Assembly: GCA_014804185.1 (NCBI GenBank) | Contig: JAAVAG010000143.1 | Span: 1 to 8,188 of the forward strand | Source: Lachnospiraceae bacterium | GTDB taxonomy: Bacteria > Bacillota > Clostridia > Lachnospirales > Lachnospiraceae | Length of the DNA: 8,188 nucleotides | Direction: 5' to 3' | Shown: positions 5,661 to 8,188 of the stretch, one piece after another | Layout of the letters: each line of letters starts with the position of its first letter | How positions within the stretch are numbered: position 1 is the stretch's first letter | The notes under the pieces: model-generated | Told to the model about the DNA's origin: nothing | The model's database searches: none | What the model saw: the letters and a program-made list of their open reading frames with translations, nothing else | Translations under genes and position numbers: made by a program

Positions 5661-6791
5661 TCATTGGATCAAAAACCGATCCTTAAGCAGCAGATATCCG
5701 GGCCGGAACAATTTCATAATCTGCCAGATTCCGATTCCCCTGAGCCCATACTGCGCCACAAGTCCGTATTTTGCCTCCAGACTTCTCACATCCTCAAACC
5801 ACACCTCGTGAAGCGCGCCTCCTGTTTCATACCGGAAAAACGGAGAGGCGCTTTCCTCGTCGAACTGTATCGGCACGCCGTATGACGCGGCGATCTGCAC
5901 CGCCTCGATATTCCCTATGGTTCTTGCCGCGGAGACGCCTTTTTCATAGGGCAGTGTCCAGTCGTACCCATAGTTCGGTATGCCGAGATGGATCTTCTCC
6001 GCCGGGATGCGTGTCAGGGCATATTCCACCACCCTGCGCACCTGATTCAGTGGCGCCACTGCCATGGCCGGGCCGTATGTATACCCCCACTCATAGGTCA
6101 TCAGCAGCACATAATCTGCGGCTTCTCCAAGCAGTCCGTAGTCTTTTCCCTCATAGAGCAGCCCCGGCTGGTCGTCAGATGTCTTGGGCGCCAGTGCCAC
6201 GGAAACCGGATAGCCCAGGGCGTTTACTGCTTCCCGCACCTGGTTTACAAACCGGACAAATGCCAGGCGGTCCTCCGGCAGGATATACTCAAAATCAATG
6301 TCCACTCCCTCGAAGCCGCGGGTCAGGATCTGCACCTGCAGATTTTCAATCAGCCTTTCTGCGGCGGCGGAATCGCTTACGACGGCATGGATCAGATAAT
6401 TGCTGAACTGCCCGTCCGGCCCGAAAGGGGTCAGTGTGAGTACAGGCGCGCTGCCCGCACTCTTTGCCGCGGCGATCATGGTGTCATCCTCCGCCCACGG
6501 CGGAACCAGTTCTCCCTCCGTTGTAAATCCGTAGGAAAAAACATACAGATCGGAGAGATACGGCAGGGACTGCTCCAGAACCCAGTCATTGATGAACGGA
6601 TAGGCATATCCCCCCGAGCGAATGCTTCTGTCATAGGAAAAGCCGGGCAGTGACAGCAGCAGAGCCTGCCCGATGGCCAGACGATAGGGATACTCCAGCT
6701 GATTGTTGTATATGACGGAACCGGCGGACACTCCGTTTTCGGCGGCGATGGAATCCACGGTGTCTCCGGGCTTTACGATATAGATGGTCAC
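5661..6791 (-). CDS. LysM plus glycoside hydrolase 18 protein, spore germination YaaH/YdhD type
   Basis: This 376-residue protein (from GTG 6791) probably cleaves peptidoglycan or cortex glycan. An N-terminal LysM domain covers about residues 2-48 (TIYIVKPGDTVDSIAAENGV through IGQALLLSLPG). A GH18 barrel follows, with the signature GFEGVDIDFEY; Asp164, Asp166 and catalytic Glu168 form the DxDxE triad. Further barrel strands are VALAPK, YVLLMTYEWGYTYGPAMAVAP and IHLGIPNYGYDW. Spore proteins such as Bacillus YaaH/SleL share this plan, usually with one or two LysM domains and no signal peptide, as here. The GTG start has AAAGGA (6800-6805) eight bases ahead and gives VTIYIVKPGDT, matching the family start; ATG 6800 overlaps that ribosome site and is less likely. 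It is convergent with fic. The spore role is by family resemblance. Confidence 0.9.
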   Translation of the reverse strand: MTIYIVKPGDTVDSIAAENGVSAGSVIYNNQLEYPYRLAIGQALLLSLPGFSYDRSIRSGGYAYPFINDWVLEQSLPYLSDLYVFSYGFTTEGELVPPWAEDDTMIAAAKSAGSAPVLTLTPFGPDGQFSNYLIHAVVSDSAAAERLIENLQVQILTRGFEGVDIDFEYILPEDRLAFVRFVNQVREAVNALGYPVSVALAPKTSDDQPGLLYEGKDYGLLGEAADYVLLMTYEWGYTYGPAMAVAPLNQVRRVVEYALTRIPAEKIHLGIPNYGYDWTLPYEKGVSAARTIGNIEAVQIAASYGVPIQFDEESASPFFRYETGGALHEVWFEDVRSLEAKYGLVAQYGLRGIGIWQIMKLFRPGYLLLKDRFLIQ

Positions 6792-6799
6792 TGAAATCA

Positions 6800-6805
6800 T
6801 CCTTT
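6800..6805 (-). promoter_or_regulatory. Ribosome binding site favouring a GTG start for the LysM-GH18 gene
   Basis: AAAGGA on the minus strand lies eight bases before GTG 6791 and overlaps ATG 6800, so the GTG is the better start. I see no convincing sigma-A or sporulation-sigma promoter just upstream. Confidence 0.6.
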
Positions 6806-7327
6806 ACAAAGCTGTTACGGATACTATATGCAGTCCGGGGCAGGAGAGTGCATTGCGGTTCAAAGTTCCAGGAACTGGTCAGGCAGTGCCGGGCCGGGAA
6901 GGCTGGATGCATCATAGTGAAAGATTTGTCACGTCTGGAAAGAATTATGTGGAAGTGGGGAACCCGCTGGAGACTAGGATGAAGCGCGGAGAGTATATCG
7001 GGCCGTTTGGTTTTCCGGATATCGGAAATATGAAAGCATATAATATTTTCATGAATAAACTTGGTTTTGGGCATTTACATACAATAATTTTGCGCCAAAA
7101 TTGAACAGTGGCTGGAGGAACAGATGAAACAACCAGAGCATAATTGAGAAACTGGAGAGCGGTAAAGGGCAGAATGCTGTTGCATGTCGCAGGCAGACAA
7201 TTTTATAGGCATTATGAAAGGCATATGCGGCGGTGACTGCTTTTTCGTTTGTCCCTACAGCGATTCTAGCCTAACTCATTGTGCTACTTTAATATCGGAC
7301 GATTGAGATTACTGAAAAACGCAGAAA
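6801..7327. other. Gene-poor 527-bp stretch with possible decayed reading frames
   Basis: The stretch must hold the upstream region of the LysM-GH18 gene, but I recognise no gene in it. A plus-strand frame from ATG 6907 to TGA 7104 gives 65 residues (MHHSERFVTSG... to HLHTIILRQN) without a good ribosome site. Next, a frame reading KIEQWLEEQMKQPEHN ends at a TGA near 7135, and a resumed frame reads IEKLESGKGQNAVACRRQ. ATG 7214 to TGA 7306 gives a 30-residue Cys-rich peptide (MKGICGGDCFFVCPYSDSS...), also with no ribosome site. These could be scraps of genes broken near the IS insertion, but I cannot name a parent family. A small hairpin (TTTCCG 7012-7017, CGGAAA 7023-7028) is also present. No RNA gene is evident. 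Confidence 0.4.
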
Positions 7328-8188
7328 ACCCTGTCTAATTTTGCAAGACTATTTTTTAGAAGACCAGTTGTTTAATCTTTCCAATATCACATGCTTCATG
7401 GAATATGCTGTTGAATGCCATGCATGGATTATGCCCCAAAATCTTGTTTTGCAGGAGGGTACATAATCCATGAAAACTCTTGGCAAGCACTTTTTCCGCA
7501 TTCATCTGCTCGCTGAGTTGGGAAAATACTGTTTCAACTCTGCGTCGAAAGCGAAAAATCAACTGCCTGACTGCCTTTGGCAAGTTTGTTTTGTAACTGG
7601 AAAGTTTTAGCGACATAAGGCATATGCCTTTTGAGCGCCTATCTTCTAAAAGCCGCTCCCCGGTATAACCTTTGTCCCCAAGGATCACCAGACCCAGATG
7701 ATTTTCAGCCAAGTGACGCAGGCTTTCCCGGTCATCGATGGAGGCCGGTGTGATCTTAAATGCCGTGATATATCCCTCCAAAGTGATCAGGGCATGGACT
7801 TTAAAGCCATAATAAGTTTCTTTTTTAGAAGGGCATTTCCCGTAATTCGCACCATCTATACGGAAAGAATGGCAGAAACGCGCACGCCCAAACTTACAGA
7901 CAGGGAGTTTCACAAAAGAATACCATGCTTTTTCAGAATCAATACTAATCACCTCGCCGCAGATACTCAGGGTAATGATTTCGGAAGCAGACATTTTTGC
8001 AGTAGAGACATTTCGCCTTTGTGAAACAGACGCGGGAACAAACTGCTTATTTAAGTCATCAATCATTGCAAAAACAAGTAAAATAAAATCTTCAAAAGTA
8101 GCGATAAGGGTGGTATAATCATCTTGAAACTTCAACATAGACATGCCTCCTTTCATTATTGTATTGGTCTACAATTAGGATAGCATAT
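7328..8188 (-). mobile_element. IS982-family insertion sequence, internally deleted, right end at or near window edge
   Basis: The family is given by the transposase inside. Sequences flanking it are partly inverted relative to each other. The left end reads ACCCTGTCTAATTTTGCAAGAC from 7328 inward. Read inward from about 8186 on the minus strand, the right end is ATGCTATCCTAATTGTAGAC. They share A..CT.TC, TAATT and a terminal GAC with one or more gaps, so the terminal repeats are imperfect and the exact ends uncertain. A target-site duplication cannot be judged because the right flank is out of the window. The element is more AT-rich than the spore gene beside it. Confidence 0.6.
7356..8138 (-). 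pseudogene. IS982-family transposase with in-frame internal deletion
   Basis: The frame is intact (260 residues from ATG 8138; GGAGG at 8146-8150 lies seven bases ahead) but the protein is defective. The N-terminal part (MLKFQDDYTT to about residue 77, ...SERR-like QRRNVSTAKMSASEIITLSICGE, then IDSEKAWYSFVK) and the C-terminal part (LPVCKFGRARF onward) are both typical of IS982 transposases. In family members I recall, about 60-70 residues lie between SFVK and PVCKFGRA, including the IIDS motif with the first catalytic Asp. Here K77 is joined directly to L78 (near base 7907). The other DDE residues remain: Asp155 in LGDKGYTG and Glu202 in RRRVETVFSQL. Without the first Asp, catalysis should be lost. 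It could still bind IS ends if an active copy exists elsewhere. Confidence 0.8.

Noticed and set aside
5771..6653. Plus-strand frames of over 200 residues
   Set aside because: Arg/Pro/His-rich shadows of the LysM-GH18 gene on the other strand.
6784..7104. 106-residue plus-strand gene
   Set aside because: Its start lies antisense inside the LysM domain and it has no ribosome site; only the part from 6907 is kept as a doubtful trace.
7698..8024. 108-residue plus-strand frame
   Set aside because: Shadow of the transposase gene.
8111..8119. TGGTATAAT matching the fic promoter box
   Set aside because: It lies inside the transposase coding region as Tyr-Thr-Thr codons of the opposite strand; there is no gene to drive in that direction.

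Overview
The window looks like chromosomal DNA from an anaerobic, endospore-forming Firmicute, most likely a gut-type Clostridia of the Lachnospiraceae (inference). The support is a truncated ytaF-like sporulation gene, a LysM plus GH18 spore-hydrolase-like gene, strong AGGAGG-type ribosome binding sites, moderately GC-rich housekeeping genes interrupted by AT-rich accessory genes, and an IS982-type element.

Layout. (1) Bases 1-460 hold the 3' part of a YtaF/MntP-family membrane protein (+), followed by a 14-bp hairpin that probably ends transcription. (2) Bases 530-672 hold an imperfect 38-bp tandem repeat that runs into the last codons of the next gene. (3) Bases 654-3365 (-) encode a complete type II (PMCA/LMCA-like) calcium P-type ATPase with an unusually short N-terminus. 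(4) Bases 3525-4757 form a visibly AT-rich island with two divergent GNAT acetyltransferases. The minus-strand one is streptothricin-acetyltransferase (Sat)-like and the plus-strand one is RimJ/RimL-like; their promoters lie in the 195-bp gap between them. (5) Bases 4855-5628 (+) encode a stand-alone Fic protein with its own N-terminal inhibitory motif and a promoter built of repeated GGTATAATG boxes. (6) Bases 5661-6791 (-) encode a LysM-GH18 protein of the spore germination/cortex-lysis type, convergent with fic. (7) Bases 6801-7327 contain no convincing gene. (8) From about 7328 to the window end lies an IS982-family element (transposase on -) whose transposase carries an in-frame internal deletion that removed the first catalytic aspartate.

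The genes do not form one pathway. Strands alternate and each gene seems to have its own start signals. The window reads as a core sporulation/ion-homeostasis backbone with inserted accessory genes: antibiotic acetylation, Fic AMPylation and a dead IS. I found no complete new multi-gene system. The most unusual features are the repeat at the ATPase 3' end, the repeat-rich fic promoter, and the junction where the AT-rich Sat gene overlaps a short orphan reading frame.
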